A stretch of 54,987 nucleotides of DNA from Gammaproteobacteria bacterium. GTDB taxonomy: Bacteria; Pseudomonadota; Gammaproteobacteria; Steroidobacterales; Steroidobacteraceae. The notes beneath the pieces are model-generated. The model searched no databases. It had not been told where the DNA came from and worked only from the letters and a program-made list of their open reading frames with translations. The translations under genes and the position numbers were made by a program. Numbering within the stretch: the stretch's first letter is position 1; every line of letters begins with the position of its first letter. Positions 27,429 through 42,215 of the stretch are shown here, one piece after another. The stretch covers positions 1 through 54,987 of the forward strand of contig RGUL01000008.1 in assembly GCA_010027845.1 (NCBI GenBank), read 5' to 3'.

Positions 27429-27992
27429 ATGCGTTCGGTTGCTTTTAAATCTTTGGTGGCCGCTTTGGCGGTGGGTGTCGCAGTTGCGGCGGGTCCGGCG
27501 CAGGCCGAAATCAAGGTCGGTGTGGTCGACTACGGTCGATTGATGGACGAAAGCCCGCAGGGCAAAGCGTTGATCGAGTCGCTGCGTAACGACGCGGGCA
27601 CCAAGCAACGCGAGCTGCAGGCGCAGGCGACGACGCTGCAAACCAAACGCGACAAGCTCACCAAAGACCGGGCGACCATGTCGCAAGATCAAATTTCGCG
27701 CGCCGAAAAAGATCTGCGCGACGGTGAGCGTGATCTCGCGCGCCGTCAGTCGGAAATCCAAGACGACTTCAATGCGCGTCGCAACGAAGAGATGTCGAAG
27801 TTGCAGCGCAGCCTGATCGACGAAGTGCGTAATTTCGCGCGCGTTCAAAATTTCGATCTCGTGCTCACGACCGACGGCGTGATCTATGCGGGCACAGCGC
27901 TCGACATCACCCCGGGCGTGTTGCAGCAACTGAACGCTGCGCGCGGTGGTGCGGGTGCGGCAGCCGCTGCACCGAAGCCGGCGACGCGCTGA
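27429..27992 (+). CDS. skp: Periplasmic chaperone Skp/OmpH
   Basis: Skp is a trimeric jellyfish-shaped chaperone that carries unfolded outer-membrane proteins to BAM. The 187-residue product has a signal peptide (ending PAQAE), the start of the mature protein KVGVVDYGRLMDESPQGKAL and a long charged helical region (about 45-130). It ends with DLVLTTDGVIYAG and a short Ala-rich tail. The ATG at 27429 has GGAG upstream; GTG starts at 27417 and 27426 are alternatives. Confidence 0.92.
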   Translation: MRSVAFKSLVAALAVGVAVAAGPAQAEIKVGVVDYGRLMDESPQGKALIESLRNDAGTKQRELQAQATTLQTKRDKLTKDRATMSQDQISRAEKDLRDGERDLARRQSEIQDDFNARRNEEMSKLQRSLIDEVRNFARVQNFDLVLTTDGVIYAGTALDITPGVLQQLNAARGGAGAAAAAPKPATR

Positions 27993-28025
27993 TCGCGCGG
28001 CGCTCGCGCGCGGACGGCACGTCCG

Positions 28026-29060
28026 GTGGCCGTTCTGACTCTCGGTGAATTGGCGGTCCGTTTCGGGCTCACCCTGCGGGGTGACCCGGAGCGCGCCGTC
28101 GAGACCGTCGGCACGCTGGAAGCCGCTTCGCCGAGAGCGATCGCATTCCTCGCTAATCCACGTCTCGCTGCTGCACTGCACGGGACCCGTGCGGCGGCGG
28201 TGATCCTGCGCGAGGAATCGCTCGCCGCTTGCCCCGTCGACGCCTTGATCGCCGCCAACCCGCACGCGACGTTCGCGCGCATCGCAGCGATGCTGCATCC
28301 GGTGCCGACTGCACCCGCGGGCGTCCACGCCTCTGCGGTGGTTGATCCGACCGCGGTGATTGACCCGAGCGCACATGTCGGTCCGCAGACCGTGATCGGT
28401 GCGCGTGCGCGCATCGGTGCGCGTTGCGTCGTCGGCGCAGGCAGCATCGTCGGCGCAGAGACGACGATCGGTGACGATACGCGGCTCGTCGCACGCGTGA
28501 CCATACTCGAGCGCGTTGTGATCGGTGCGCGCGTGCTGGTGCATCCTGGCGCGGTGCTCGGCGCAGAGGGATTCGGGTTTGCGCGCGACGGAGAGGCATG
28601 GTTGCACGTGCCGCAGATCGGTGGCCTGCGCATCGGTGACGACGTCGAAATCGGTGCGAATACCACCATCGATCGCGGTGCACTCGACGACACCGTGATC
28701 GGCGCGGGCGTCAAAATAGACAACCTCGTGCAGATCGGTCACAACTGCACGATCGGCCCACACACGGCGATTGCCGGCTGCGTCGGCATCGCCGGCAGTT
28801 CGCACATCGGTGCGCGGTGTCAGTTGGGTGGTGGCGTCGGCATCGCCGGACACCTCAAAATTTGCGACGATGTCGCGCTCACGGGCTTTGCGCTGGTGGT
28901 GAGCGACATCGACGCGTCGGGCGTTTATTCGAGCGGTATTCCGGTGGAGAAGGCGGCGGATTGGCGTAAGGTGGTCGGGCGCTTGAAGCGCATCGATTCT
29001 TTGAGTCGACGTGTAGCGAAACTCGATCGACAGAGTAACGACGGAGAGCAAGCAGAGTGA
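28026..29060 (+). CDS. lpxD: UDP-3-O-(3-hydroxyacyl)glucosamine N-acyltransferase
   Basis: LpxD adds the second acyl chain in lipid A synthesis. The 344-residue protein has the N-terminal uridine-binding domain (about 1-105, with [11 protein letters not shown]) and a left-handed beta-helix of hexapeptide repeats (about 105-295, for example [20 protein letters not shown] with the catalytic His in [11 protein letters not shown]). A C-terminal helix follows. It starts at a GTG. The stop overlaps the fabZ GTG. Confidence 0.96.
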   Translation: MAVLTLGELAVRFGLTLRGDPERAVETVGTLEAASPRAIAFLANPRLAAALHGTRAAAVILREESLAACPVDALIAANPHATFARIAAMLHPVPTAPAGVHASAVVDPTAVIDPSAHVGPQTVIGARARIGARCVVGAGSIVGAETTIGDDTRLVARVTILERVVIGARVLVHPGAVLGAEGFGFARDGEAWLHVPQIGGLRIGDDVEIGANTTIDRGALDDTVIGAGVKIDNLVQIGHNCTIGPHTAIAGCVGIAGSSHIGARCQLGGGVGIAGHLKICDDVALTGFALVVSDIDASGVYSSGIPVEKAADWRKVVGRLKRIDSLSRRVAKLDRQSNDGEQAE

Positions 29061-29527
29061 GCGATCCCATACAACTAGACATCAACGCGATCCTCAAGCA
29101 GTTGCCGCATCGCTATCCGTTCCTCTTGGTCGATCGCGTGCTCGAATGTCACAAGGGCGAGAGCATCCGCGCCATCAAGAACGTCACTTACAACGAACCA
29201 TTTTTTCCCGGGCATTTTCCCTATCGGCCGGTGATGCCGGGCGTCATCATCATCGAGGCGCTGGCGCAGGCGGCGGGAATACTCGCGTTCGTCACCGCGG
29301 GCGTGGTGCCGGATGCGGAGACTCGGTTCTATTTCGTCGGTATCGACAAGGCGCGATTTCGTAAGCCCGTCGAGCCCGGCGATCAACTCGTGCTGACCGC
29401 AAAACTCGAGCGCACGATGCGTGGTATCTGGAAATTTTCGGCGGTCGCGTTGGTCGATGATGCGGAAGTCGCATCGGCTGAGTTGATGGTCGCACCCGAG
29501 ACGGGCAAGTACACGGGGGTGTCATGA
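29057..29527 (+). CDS. fabZ: 3-hydroxyacyl-[ACP] dehydratase FabZ
   Basis: FabZ dehydrates 3-hydroxyacyl-ACP in fatty acid elongation and competes with LpxA for 3-hydroxyacyl-ACP. The 156-residue hotdog-fold protein has [11 protein letters not shown], the catalytic His in [20 protein letters not shown] and the Glu in IEALAQAAG. It starts at a GTG and overlaps both neighbours by four bases, so it is probably translationally coupled. Confidence 0.97.
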   Translation: MSDPIQLDINAILKQLPHRYPFLLVDRVLECHKGESIRAIKNVTYNEPFFPGHFPYRPVMPGVIIIEALAQAAGILAFVTAGVVPDAETRFYFVGIDKARFRKPVEPGDQLVLTAKLERTMRGIWKFSAVALVDDAEVASAELMVAPETGKYTGVS

Positions 29528-30297
29528 GCATCGACCCACGTGCCGTGATCGAGCCGGGCGCGAAGCTCGCGCCGGATGTCGTGGTCGGGCCGTACGCGAT
29601 CATCGGCGCCCACGTCGAGATCGGACCGGGTTGTCGTATCGGTCCGCACTCCGTCGTCACCGGCTGGACGCGACTCGGTGCGAATAATCAAATATTTCAG
29701 TTCGCCTCGATCGGCGATGCACCGCAGGACAAAAAATACGCCGGTGAGCCGACGCGACTCGAGATCGGCGATCGCAACGTCTTTCGTGAGTACGTCACCG
29801 TCAATCGCGGCACGACGCACGACGAGGGCGTCACGCGTATCGGGCACGATAATTTGTTCATGGCGTACACGCACGTCGCCCACGATTGTCGGATCGGCAA
29901 TCACGTGGTGATGGCGAACGTCGCGACGCTCGCCGGGCATGTCGAAATCGGTGATCACGTGATCATGGGCGGTTTGTCGGCGGTGCATCAGTTTTGCAAA
30001 ATCGGTGCGCACGCCTTCATTGCCAACAACACCGCAGTGACGCGCGACGTGCCGCCCTACGTGATGGCGGTCGGGCAACCGGCCGAGCCGCATTCGGTTA
30101 ATGCGACGGGTCTGTCGCGACGCGGCTTCACGCCCGAGCAAGTGCGTAACGTCAAAAGTGCGTTTCGCACGCTATATCGCTCCGAGTTGCCGCTCGAGAC
30201 GGCGCTCGAGCGTTTGCGCGAGTCGGCGGCGACGCAGCCAGAGGTTGCGGCGATGGTGGATTTCATCGGGCGTTCGACCCGCAGTCTCGTGCGCTGA
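29524..30297 (+). CDS. lpxA: UDP-N-acetylglucosamine O-acyltransferase
   Basis: LpxA catalyses the first step of lipid A synthesis. The 257-residue protein is a left-handed beta-helix (from [20 protein letters not shown] to about residue 190). It has the catalytic His in [16 protein letters not shown] and a C-terminal helical domain ([20 protein letters not shown]). It sits in the standard lpxD-fabZ-lpxA-lpxB order. Confidence 0.97.
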   Translation: MSIDPRAVIEPGAKLAPDVVVGPYAIIGAHVEIGPGCRIGPHSVVTGWTRLGANNQIFQFASIGDAPQDKKYAGEPTRLEIGDRNVFREYVTVNRGTTHDEGVTRIGHDNLFMAYTHVAHDCRIGNHVVMANVATLAGHVEIGDHVIMGGLSAVHQFCKIGAHAFIANNTAVTRDVPPYVMAVGQPAEPHSVNATGLSRRGFTPEQVRNVKSAFRTLYRSELPLETALERLRESAATQPEVAAMVDFIGRSTRSLVR

Positions 30298-30302
30298 GTC
30301 CG

Positions 30303-31487
30303 ATGGCCGACGGTCCGCTCATCGCATTGGTGGCGGGCGAGGCCTCGGGTGACAATCTCGGCGCGGCCCTGATCGAGGCGTTACGCGCGCGCCTGCCGAA
30401 CGCACGGTTCGTCGCGATCGCCGGTCCGCGGATGCGCGCCGCCGGCTGCGAAGTACTGGCTTCCAGCGACGAACTCGCGGTGATGGGGCTCGCCGAAATA
30501 GTGCGCCATTTGCGTCGTTTGTGGTCGTTGCGCAGCCGCGTGACGCGCGACTTGCTCGCGCGCCGACCCGACGTCTTCATCGGTATCGACGCGCCCGAGT
30601 TCAACCTCGGTCTCGCACGCCGGTTGAAAGCTGCCGGTGTGCGCACCGTGCAGTACGTGAGCCCGCAGGTGTGGGCGTGGCGTCAGAGTCGTGTCCACGA
30701 CATCGCACGCGCCTGCGATCGAATTCTTTGTTTGTTGCCGTTCGAGCCGGCGTTCTATGCCGCGCACGGCGTCGAGGCGCGCTTCGTCGGTCATCCGCTC
30801 GCCGATCAATTTCCCCTGCAACCGGATCGCGCCGCCGCACGCGCAGCACTCGGTCTTGCCGCGGATGCGGAAGTGATCGCCGTGTTACCCGGCTCGCGCA
30901 TCGGTGAAGTGTCGCGGCTCGCGCTGCCGTTCGCCGCCGCGGCGCGTTGGCTGTTCGAGCGTCGTGCCGACGTCCGGTTCGTCGCGCCAATGACCACCGC
31001 GGCGACGCGTGTGAGTTTCGAGGCGGCGTGGCGCGCGGCCGCGCCCGCGGTGCCGGTGCAGATCGAGGATGGCAAATCACGCGCGGTGCTCGCGGCGGCC
31101 GACGTGGTGTTGGTGGCCTCCGGCACGGCGACGCTCGAAACTTTGCTCACGCAACGACCGATGGTGGTCGCGTACAAACTCGCACCCGTCACGGCATTCT
31201 TGCTGCGACGACTCGGGCTGGTGAAAGTTGCACACTTCGCGCAAGCGAATTTATTGGTCGGACGCCGTGCGGTGCCGGAGTTTTTTCAGGCCGACGTGCG
31301 CGCCGACGCGCTCGGCGGTGCGCTGTTGCATTGGCTAACCGCCGCGCGTGCGCCCACCGACTCGCCGCAGGCGCAAGAACTCGCGCGGCTGCGTGCGGAA
31401 TTCGCCGCGGTGCACGCGCAGCTGCGCTGTAACGGCGCCGCTCTCGCGGCGGCAGCGGTGGTCGAGTTGCTCGGCGAGTCGCGTTGA
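30303..31487 (+). CDS. lpxB: Lipid-A-disaccharide synthase
   Basis: LpxB joins UDP-2,3-diacylglucosamine and lipid X at the inner face of the membrane (GT19). The 394-residue product starts [20 protein letters not shown] and has the motifs [34 protein letters not shown], the nucleotide site [13 protein letters not shown] and ASGTATLET. It overlaps the rnhB start region. Confidence 0.96.
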   Translation: MADGPLIALVAGEASGDNLGAALIEALRARLPNARFVAIAGPRMRAAGCEVLASSDELAVMGLAEIVRHLRRLWSLRSRVTRDLLARRPDVFIGIDAPEFNLGLARRLKAAGVRTVQYVSPQVWAWRQSRVHDIARACDRILCLLPFEPAFYAAHGVEARFVGHPLADQFPLQPDRAAARAALGLAADAEVIAVLPGSRIGEVSRLALPFAAAARWLFERRADVRFVAPMTTAATRVSFEAAWRAAAPAVPVQIEDGKSRAVLAAADVVLVASGTATLETLLTQRPMVVAYKLAPVTAFLLRRLGLVKVAHFAQANLLVGRRAVPEFFQADVRADALGGALLHWLTAARAPTDSPQAQELARLRAEFAAVHAQLRCNGAALAAAAVVELLGESR

Positions 31488-31489
31488 GC

Positions 31490-32062
31490 ATGCGCATCGC
31501 CGGAGTCGATGAGGCCGGTCGCGGACCGCTCGCAGGTCCGGTGGTGGCCGCGGCGGTGATTCTCGATCCGGCGCGGCCGATCGAAGGACTCGCCGACTCC
31601 AAGACCTTGTCGGAAGCCGAGCGACGCCGACTCGCACGCTGCATTCGCGAGCGGGCGAGTGCCTACGCGATCGGCATCGCGAGTGCCGCCGAGATCGATG
31701 CGATCAATATTTTGCAGGCGACCCTATTGGCCATGCGGCGCGCGATCGTCGGGCTCGCCTTGCGCCCGACCCACCTCGAGGTGGACGGTAACCGCTTGCC
31801 CCGGCTCGAGGGCATCGAAGGACTGGTGCAGGCCGAGGCCGTGGTGAAGGGCGATGCCAGCCGCGCGGCCATCGGTGCCGCCAGTATTCTCGCTAAAACC
31901 TTGCGCGATCACGTGATGGAACAATTGGATACGCGCTTTCCTGCATATGGATTCGCGATCCACAAAGGCTATCCCACGGCGCGGCACTTGGCGGCGCTCG
32001 ACGCGCACGGCGTCTCGGCCGTGCACCGGCGGAGTTTCGGACCGGTAAAATCGCGGGCGTGA
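31490..32062 (+). CDS. rnhB: Ribonuclease HII
   Basis: RNase HII removes ribonucleotides and RNA primers from DNA. The 190-residue protein carries the acidic active site: [16 protein letters not shown] (Asp-Glu), [11 protein letters not shown], a later Asp in [19 protein letters not shown] and a fourth near the HKGYPT loop. I chose the ATG at 31490; an in-frame TTG at 31484 overlapping the lpxB stop would add two residues. The end overlaps the dnaE GTG. Confidence 0.95.
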   Translation: MRIAGVDEAGRGPLAGPVVAAAVILDPARPIEGLADSKTLSEAERRRLARCIRERASAYAIGIASAAEIDAINILQATLLAMRRAIVGLALRPTHLEVDGNRLPRLEGIEGLVQAEAVVKGDASRAAIGAASILAKTLRDHVMEQLDTRFPAYGFAIHKGYPTARHLAALDAHGVSAVHRRSFGPVKSRA

Positions 32063-35000
32063 GCGCCTTCGTCCATTTGCGGCTGCATACCGAGTATTCG
32101 CTGCGCGATAGCGTGGTGCGAATCCCGGAACTCGTCACCCGAGTCGCCGAGCTTGATATGCCCGCGGTCGCGGTCACCGACCAAAATAATTTGTTCGCGA
32201 TGGTGAAGTTCTATCGCAAGGCGCTTGAGCACGGCGTCAAGCCGCTGATCGGTGTCGATCTGTTGGTCGCCGAGGCGGGTGAGCGCAGCGAGCCGTCGCG
32301 GCTGTCGCTGCTGTGCATGAACGAGGCGGGCTATCGCAATCTCACCGGGCTCGTCAGTCGTGCGTATCTCGAAGGTCAGCAGCGCGGTGTGCCGCGGGTC
32401 GAGCGTGCTTGGCTCACGCGCGAGAGCACGAGTGGTCTGATCGCGCTCTCCTGCGCTGGCGACGGTGACGTCGGCCGGGCGCTCGCGAGTGGCAAAGCGG
32501 GCGAGGCCGAGCGTCATCTCGCACATTGGCTCGCGTTGTTCGGCGATCGCTATTATTTGGAACTGCAGCGCTTGGGCCGGACGGGCGAGGAGACGGCGAT
32601 TGCGGCGACGCTTGCGCTGGCGGCCCGTCACGGCGTGCCGGTCGTTGCGACCAACGACGTACGTTTTTTGGCAGCCGAAGATTTCGAGGCGCACGAGGCG
32701 CGCGTCTGCATTCACGAGGGCGCGCAGCTCGGCGATGCCGCGAGGCCGCGTCGCTACACGGTCCAACAATATTTGCGTAGCGCCGAGGAAATGGCGGAGT
32801 TGTTCGCCGACATACCGGAGGCGCTCGCCAACACGCTCGAGATCGCCCGTCGCTGCAGCCTCGTGCTGCGACTCGGCGAGAGCCGTTTGCCCGCGTATCC
32901 GGTGCCTAAAGGCTCGACCGCCGAAAAATTCCTGCGCGCGGAGGCGCAGCGCGGACTCGAACTGCGACTCGCGCGCGAGCCCGTCGAACGGCTGCCGTAC
33001 GAGTCGCGGCTCGCGAGCGAGCTCGAGACGATTTGCAACATGGGCTTCGCAGGCTATTTTTTGATCGTCGCGGATTTCATCCGCTGGGCGCGCGACAACG
33101 GCGTGCCGGTGGGTCCGGGGCGCGGTTCCGGTGCGGGTTCATTGGTTGCGTACGTGCTGCGCATCACTGACATCGATCCTTTGAAATACGACTTACTGTT
33201 CGAGCGCTTTTTGAATCCCGAGCGCGTGTCGATGCCCGACTTCGACGTCGACTTCTGTATGGACGGACGCGATCGGGTGATCGAATACGTCGCGGAAAAA
33301 TACGGGCGCAAACGGGTCTCGCAGATCATCACCTACGGCACCATGGCCGCGAAGGCCGTGGTGCGCGATGCCGGGCGGGTACTCGGACTCGGTTATGGCT
33401 ACGTCGATCGGATCGCCAAACTCATTCCGTTCGAGCTCGACATCACGCTCGATTCGGCGCTCGAGAAGGAGCCGGAGCTACGCAAACTCTACAAAGACGA
33501 CGAAGAGATCAAAAATCTCATCGATCTTGCGAAGTCTTTGGAAGGCTTGACGCGCAATGCGGGTAAGCACGCCGGCGGGGTCGTGATTGCACCGTCGGTG
33601 ATCGAGGATTTCGCGCCGCTCTATTGCGAAGAGGGCGGTACCAACGTCGTCACCCAATTCGACAAAGACGACGTCGAAGCCGCCGGCCTCGTGAAGTTCG
33701 ACTTCCTCGGCTTGCGTACGTTGACGGTGATCGAGCATGCCGTGCGCACGATCAATCGCGTGCGTGCGACGCGCGGCGAAACGCCGCTCGACATCGCGAC
33801 CTTGCCGATGGACGACGCCAAGACGTTCGAACTTTTGAAAGCCTGTAGCACGACTGCGGTATTCCAGCTCGAATCACGGGGTATGAAAGATCTCGTGCGG
33901 CGGCTACAGCCCGATACTTTCGAAGATATCGTTGCCTTGGTCGCACTGTTCCGCCCTGGCCCGCTGCAGTCGGGCATGGTCGACGACTTCATCAACCGCA
34001 AACATGGGCGCATCGAAGGTGCGATCGACTACCTGCACCCGAGTCTCGAAACTGTTTTGAAGCCGACCTACGGCGTCATCCTCTATCAAGAGCAGGTGAT
34101 GCAGATCGCGCAGGTGTTGTCGGGTTACACACTCGGCGGTGCCGATCTGCTGCGGCGTGCGATGGGCAAGAAAAAGCCCGAGGAGATGGCCAAGCAGCGC
34201 AGCGTGTTCGTCGACGGCGCCAAGGCGAACGGCGTGCCCGAGCAGCAGGCCGGCCAAATCTTCGACTTGATCGAAAAATTCGCCGGTTACGGTTTCAATA
34301 AATCGCACTCGGCCGCCTATGCGTTGCTGTCTTATCAAACCGCTTATCTGAAAGCGCATCACCCCGAGGCCTTCATGGCCGCGGTGTTGTCGGCGGATCG
34401 TGACAACACCGACAAGGTCGTCACGCTCAAAGACGAATGCGATCGGATGGGACTGGCCGTGTTGCCGCCCGACGTCAACGCTTCGGAGTACGAATTCGTG
34501 GTCGCGGGCCCCGAGCAGGTGCGTTACGGGCTCGGTGCGATCAAGGGCGTCGGACGCGCCGCCGTCGAAGCGCTCACCGAAGAACGCGCGGCGAACGGGC
34601 CCTACACCAGCATCGAAAATCTTTGTAGTCGACTCGATCTCAATCGTATCAATCGACGGGTGCTCGAAGCCTTGATCCGCTCGGGCAGCCTCGATTCGCT
34701 GGGCGTGAACCGTGCGACCTCGCTGGCGCGACTCGAAGCGGCGATGAAACTCGGCGAGCAGGCGACACGCGCCGTCGAGACGGGCCAGAACGATCTTTTC
34801 GGTTTGGCGGCGGGTGATGCGCAGGCGGGTCCGCCGTTGCATGCAGTCGCCGAACTGCCGGAGTGGAGCGAATCGCAGCGGCTCGCTGGCGAGCGCGAAA
34901 CGCTCGGCTTGTATCTGACCGGGCATCCGATCAGTGCCTATGAAAAAGATCTCGCGCGCTTCGTCACGGGACGCATCGCCGATCTCATCAGCGATCGGCC

Positions 35001-35580
35001 GGCCGGCGGCTCGCCCGAGCGCGGTTTCTTCGGTGGTCGCGCGGCGACGATCGCTGGCTACGTGCACGAGCTGCGCAAGCGCGGTAATCGCAATTCGATC
35101 GTACTCGACGATCGCACCGGGCGGATGGAAGTCACGTTCTTCGACGAGGTCTATCAAAGATTTCGCGAACTCGTCGCCAAGGATGCCCTAGTGCTCATCG
35201 AGGGTCAGTTACGATTCGACGAATTCAGTGACTCGTGGCGACTGGCCGCGCGGCAAGTGACGCCGCTCGATCGTGCGCGCGAACAACAAGCGCTGCGTAT
35301 CGTGCTCATCTGGCCGCGTGGTGATGCGGCCTCGCAGTCGGCGCGTCTCGAACAACTCGCGGCGTTGCTCGCGCCGCATCGCGGCGGGCCGTGCGCGGTC
35401 GGTATACGTTACGCGGGTGAGCAGGCGAGTGCGGCGCTCGAACTCGGTGATGCCTGGCGCGTGCGTGCGAGTCGCGAACTGCTCGAGGCGCTCGAGCGGC
35501 TCGTCGGTGCCGAGCAGTTGCGCGTGGTCTACGGGCCGCCGCCGGGGCTCACCGGCAGCGCGTTCGGCGCGCCGGGTTGA
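32059..35580 (+). CDS. dnaE: DNA polymerase III alpha subunit
   Basis: DnaE is the replicative polymerase catalytic subunit. The 1173-residue length is normal for DnaE1. The N terminus is the PHP domain ([16 protein letters not shown]). The polymerase domain holds the catalytic acids in [14 protein letters not shown] (about 392-405) and in [14 protein letters not shown]. Further regions are [44 protein letters not shown], a helix-hairpin-helix and a C-terminal OB fold (about 990-1070, [17 protein letters not shown]). It starts at a GTG overlapping rnhB. accA follows 32 bases downstream. Confidence 0.97.
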   Translation: MSAFVHLRLHTEYSLRDSVVRIPELVTRVAELDMPAVAVTDQNNLFAMVKFYRKALEHGVKPLIGVDLLVAEAGERSEPSRLSLLCMNEAGYRNLTGLVSRAYLEGQQRGVPRVERAWLTRESTSGLIALSCAGDGDVGRALASGKAGEAERHLAHWLALFGDRYYLELQRLGRTGEETAIAATLALAARHGVPVVATNDVRFLAAEDFEAHEARVCIHEGAQLGDAARPRRYTVQQYLRSAEEMAELFADIPEALANTLEIARRCSLVLRLGESRLPAYPVPKGSTAEKFLRAEAQRGLELRLAREPVERLPYESRLASELETICNMGFAGYFLIVADFIRWARDNGVPVGPGRGSGAGSLVAYVLRITDIDPLKYDLLFERFLNPERVSMPDFDVDFCMDGRDRVIEYVAEKYGRKRVSQIITYGTMAAKAVVRDAGRVLGLGYGYVDRIAKLIPFELDITLDSALEKEPELRKLYKDDEEIKNLIDLAKSLEGLTRNAGKHAGGVVIAPSVIEDFAPLYCEEGGTNVVTQFDKDDVEAAGLVKFDFLGLRTLTVIEHAVRTINRVRATRGETPLDIATLPMDDAKTFELLKACSTTAVFQLESRGMKDLVRRLQPDTFEDIVALVALFRPGPLQSGMVDDFINRKHGRIEGAIDYLHPSLETVLKPTYGVILYQEQVMQIAQVLSGYTLGGADLLRRAMGKKKPEEMAKQRSVFVDGAKANGVPEQQAGQIFDLIEKFAGYGFNKSHSAAYALLSYQTAYLKAHHPEAFMAAVLSADRDNTDKVVTLKDECDRMGLAVLPPDVNASEYEFVVAGPEQVRYGLGAIKGVGRAAVEALTEERAANGPYTSIENLCSRLDLNRINRRVLEALIRSGSLDSLGVNRATSLARLEAAMKLGEQATRAVETGQNDLFGLAAGDAQAGPPLHAVAELPEWSESQRLAGERETLGLYLTGHPISAYEKDLARFVTGRIADLISDRPAGGSPERGFFGGRAATIAGYVHELRKRGNRNSIVLDDRTGRMEVTFFDEVYQRFRELVAKDALVLIEGQLRFDEFSDSWRLAARQVTPLDRAREQQALRIVLIWPRGDAASQSARLEQLAALLAPHRGGPCAVGIRYAGEQASAALELGDAWRVRASRELLEALERLVGAEQLRVVYGPPPGLTGSAFGAPG

Positions 35581-35612
35581 AAGCGCGGGTGTAGGGCCGT
35601 AACCTCGGCCGT

Positions 35613-36572
35613 ATGGCCATTAATTTTCTCGATTTCGAACAGCCGATCGCCGAGCTCGAGGCGAAGATCGAAGAGTTGCGCCACGTCAAAGCGGGTGATG
35701 GCGCGAACATCCAAGCGGAAATCGCGCGGCTCGAGAACAAGGCCAAGCAGCTCACGCGCAACATTTTTTCGAACTTGAGTCCGTGGCAGATCACGCAACT
35801 CGCGCGACATCCGCAACGCCCGTACTCGCTCGACTATCTCGCCACCGCGTTTACCGACTTTCAAGAGATGCACGGCGATCGCATGTACGCCGACGACCCC
35901 GCGTTGATCGGCGGCTTGGCGCGCATCGAAGGCGAAGCCGTGATGGTGATCGGCCATCAGAAAGGCCGCGACACCAAAGAGCGGGTGCGACGTAATTACG
36001 GTATGCCGCGACCCGAGGGCTATCGCAAAGCGTTGCGCTTGATGCGCACCGCGGAGCGTTTCGGGTTACCGCTTGTGACCTTCATCGACACGCCGGGTGC
36101 CTATCCCGGTGTGGGCTCCGAAGAGCGCGGTCAGAGCGAGGCGATCGCGCGTAATTTGTTCGAGATGGCGAAGTTGCGCGTGCCCATTGTCACGGTCGTG
36201 ATCGGTGAGGGCGGCTCGGGTGGCGCGCTGGCGATCGGCGTCTGCGATCGACTTTTGATGTTGCAGTTCAGCACCTACTCGGTCATCTCGCCCGAGGGCT
36301 GCGCCTCGATTCTTTGGAAGAGCGCCGACAAAAAAGAAGTGGCGGCCGATGCGATGGGGCTCACGGCCGATCGCTTGCAGCGCCTCGGACTCATCGACGA
36401 GGTGATCCTCGAGCCGCTCGGTGGCGCGCATCGAGCGCCGACGGTGATCGCGGCCAGCGTCGGCGCGGCGATCGCGCGCCATCTTGCGGCGTTGCGTGCG
36501 AAGTCGCCGGGCAGCCTGCTCGAAGAACGCGCGCGTCGCATCGCCGGCTTCGGCGTCTACTCCGAGGCGTGA
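35613..36572 (+). CDS. accA: Acetyl-CoA carboxylase carboxyltransferase subunit alpha
   Basis: AccA pairs with AccD to transfer carboxyl from biotin to acetyl-CoA. The 319-residue protein has the N-terminal helices ([20 protein letters not shown]), [18 protein letters not shown], the [20 protein letters not shown] loop, [12 protein letters not shown] and [12 protein letters not shown] small stem (GGCCG/CGGCC) lies just before the ATG. The tilS GTG overlaps the last codons. Confidence 0.97.
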   Translation: MAINFLDFEQPIAELEAKIEELRHVKAGDGANIQAEIARLENKAKQLTRNIFSNLSPWQITQLARHPQRPYSLDYLATAFTDFQEMHGDRMYADDPALIGGLARIEGEAVMVIGHQKGRDTKERVRRNYGMPRPEGYRKALRLMRTAERFGLPLVTFIDTPGAYPGVGSEERGQSEAIARNLFEMAKLRVPIVTVVIGEGGSGGALAIGVCDRLLMLQFSTYSVISPEGCASILWKSADKKEVAADAMGLTADRLQRLGLIDEVILEPLGGAHRAPTVIAASVGAAIARHLAALRAKSPGSLLEERARRIAGFGVYSEA

Positions 36573-37882
36573 AGCAACCGCTGGTCGCCGCGCTCTCGGC
36601 GCGGTTGCGCGCGCTGCACGCCGAGCGACCCCTGCGCGGTTTGTGCGTCGCGTTGAGCGGTGGTGTCGACTCGGTTGCGCTATTGCTCGCCGTGCAGCAA
36701 GCGCGGCGTAACGACGCGCAGTTACGCCGATTGCCGCTGCGTGCGTTGCACGTCCATCACCACTTACGACCGGAGGCCGATGTCTGGGCGCGCCACTGCC
36801 GTCGCTTGTGTCGTGCGCACGGTGTGTCGCTCAGCGTGCGGCACGTCGAGGTGCCGCGCACCAAAGGCACTTCGCTAGAAGCCGAAGCGCGGCGCGTGCG
36901 TTACGCCGCATTCGAGGTGGCTTTGCGCGCTCAACTCGAGACCATGCTGCTGCAGTGGATGCGCGGCGCGGGCGTCGCGGGCCTCGCCGCGATGCCGACG
37001 CGCGCCCCGCTCGGTCGCGGTTGGTTGCTGCGGCCGTTGTTGACGCAATCGCGCGCGACACTGGCAGCGTTCGTGCAGGCGAGCGGCACGGCGACGGTCG
37101 AGGACGACAGCAACGTCGACGAACGCTTCGATCGTAATTACGTCCGACGTCGGATCGTGCCGCTGCTACGCGCGCGGTGGCCGGCGGCTGCGCGCGTCGC
37201 CTCGCGCAGCGCCGCGCATTTAGCCGAGGCGCGCGAGCTGCTCGACGAACGCGCGACGGCCGATGTGCTGCAGATTGCGCCGCAGGGCGTGGTGTCGCTT
37301 GCACGGCTCGCCGAATTGAGTCCGGCGCGACAACGCAACGCGTTGCGCAACTGGATCGCCGGTTGCGGCGCGAGCATGCCGGATGCGGTGCATCTTGAGC
37401 GCGTGCGTCACGAGCTCGCCGCGGCGCGCGCGGATGCGACGCCGCAGGTGGAGTGGCCGGGCGGCCGGGTGCGACGCTATCGGGGCAATTTGTACTGCGA
37501 GCGCCCGCGGCCAGCGGTGGCCGCAGCCGATCGGTTGGGATGGGATTGGCAGCGCCATCGCAGCCTAGACCTCGGTGCCGGACGCGGACGCTTGCGGCTC
37601 GCACCTCGACGTGCCGCACGCTTGCCGGCGCGGCTCGTGGTGCGCTTTCGTGCGTCGGGCGAACGCATCGCGCTCGAACCCGGCCAGCATCGGCAACGCT
37701 TGAAAGAAGTGCTGCGCGCCGCGGGTGTTTTGCCGTGGCGACGCGACGACGTGCCCTTGATTTGTAGTGCCAAAAGCGTGCTCGCGGTCGGCGATTGGTC
37801 GATCGCCGCGACGCTGCGTGCGACCGCGACGACGCGTCGACGACTAAGACTCGAGTGGACGGGAGCGGGGTCGATTCGCTAG
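36569..37882 (+). CDS. tilS: tRNA(Ile)-lysidine synthetase, apparently lacking the HHxDD motif
   Basis: TilS attaches lysine to C34 of tRNA-Ile(CAU), changing codon reading from AUG to AUA. The 437-residue product begins at a GTG overlapping accA. It has the PP-loop SGGVDS (30-35), [33 protein letters not shown] and [13 protein letters not shown], plus the two C-terminal substrate-recognition domains. Between EVALRA (A121) and [14 protein letters not shown] (Q122), family members have about 12-14 residues including the almost invariant AHHxDDQ. Here only the Q remains, without loss of frame. This conserved segment lies at the active site, so the product as read would probably be inactive. It is either a real lesion or a consensus error. 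Confidence 0.9.
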   Translation: MKQPLVAALSARLRALHAERPLRGLCVALSGGVDSVALLLAVQQARRNDAQLRRLPLRALHVHHHLRPEADVWARHCRRLCRAHGVSLSVRHVEVPRTKGTSLEAEARRVRYAAFEVALRAQLETMLLQWMRGAGVAGLAAMPTRAPLGRGWLLRPLLTQSRATLAAFVQASGTATVEDDSNVDERFDRNYVRRRIVPLLRARWPAAARVASRSAAHLAEARELLDERATADVLQIAPQGVVSLARLAELSPARQRNALRNWIAGCGASMPDAVHLERVRHELAAARADATPQVEWPGGRVRRYRGNLYCERPRPAVAAADRLGWDWQRHRSLDLGAGRGRLRLAPRRAARLPARLVVRFRASGERIALEPGQHRQRLKEVLRAAGVLPWRRDDVPLICSAKSVLAVGDWSIAATLRATATTRRRLRLEWTGAGSIR

Positions 37883-37887
37883 ACTGA

Positions 37888-41731
<3,844 letters not shown>

Positions 41732-41795
41732 GGCGCTCCGAGGTCGGCGTGGGCTTTGATTTCGGCGCGGTTACGGTTTAATCTTCGCACGCATC

Positions 41796-42215
41796 ATGTT
41801 GAAATCCTTTGCCGGAGCGTTGATCGTCCTGACGGTGCTGCTGCAGTACCGGCTCTGGTTGTCCGACGACGGGGTCGGCGAGGTGATGCGACTGCGATCG
41901 TCGATCGCCCAACAACAAGCGACCAACGGCGAACTCAAACGTCGTAACGAGCAACTCGCGGCGGAAGTCGCGGACCTCAAGAGCGGCACTTCGGCGATCG
42001 AAGAGCGCGCGCGCAGCGAGCTCGGCATGGTCGCGCCGTCCGAATCCTTCTATCAAGTCGTGCCGCGCAGGACGTCGGAACCGGGCGCCTCCCGGCATGG
42101 TCGCGCCGTCCGAATCCTTCTATCAAGTCGTGCCGCGCAGGACGTCGGAACCGGGCGCCTCCGGAGCGGCGAAGTCCGACCGCACGCGCACGGCGCAACG
42201 CTGAGTTGCCCGTGA
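41796..42215 (+). CDS. ftsB: Cell division protein FtsB, C terminus frameshifted by a tandem duplication
   Basis: FtsB is a small bitopic divisome protein that forms a coiled coil with FtsL and binds FtsQ. The reading frame encodes 139 residues: a membrane helix (about 5-21, GALIVLTVLLQYRLWLS), a coiled coil (about 28-70, RLRSSIAQQQATNGELKRR) and ERARSELGMVAPSESFYQVV. A perfect 70-base duplication (42023-42162) shifts the frame from residue 100. Removing one copy restores a frame ending at the TGA 42202-42204 and gives 112 residues, close to the usual FtsB length (103 in E. coli). The essential helix and coil are kept, so function may survive. As read, the frame runs into the ispD start. Confidence 0.88.
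   Translation: MLKSFAGALIVLTVLLQYRLWLSDDGVGEVMRLRSSIAQQQATNGELKRRNEQLAAEVADLKSGTSAIEERARSELGMVAPSESFYQVVPRRTSEPGASRHGRAVRILLSSRAAQDVGTGRLRSGEVRPHAHGATLSCP
42023..42162 (+). repeat. Perfect 70-bp tandem duplication inside ftsB
   Basis: The unit 42023-42092 is repeated exactly at 42093-42162, and the flanking bases differ (t/c on the left, c/g on the right). Seventy is not a multiple of three, so the second copy changes frame. Exact identity indicates either a very recent duplication or an assembly artefact. Confidence 0.97.

Noticed and set aside
27381-29051. 556-codon minus-strand frame with repeated THxR/DA-like pattern opposite skp and lpxD
   Set aside because: The repetition only mirrors the hexapeptide repeats of LpxD on the other strand.
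41756-41782. TTGATT - TTTAAT as a promoter before ftsB
   Set aside because: Spacer is only 15 bases and ftsB follows eno closely in a continuous run; too weak to list.
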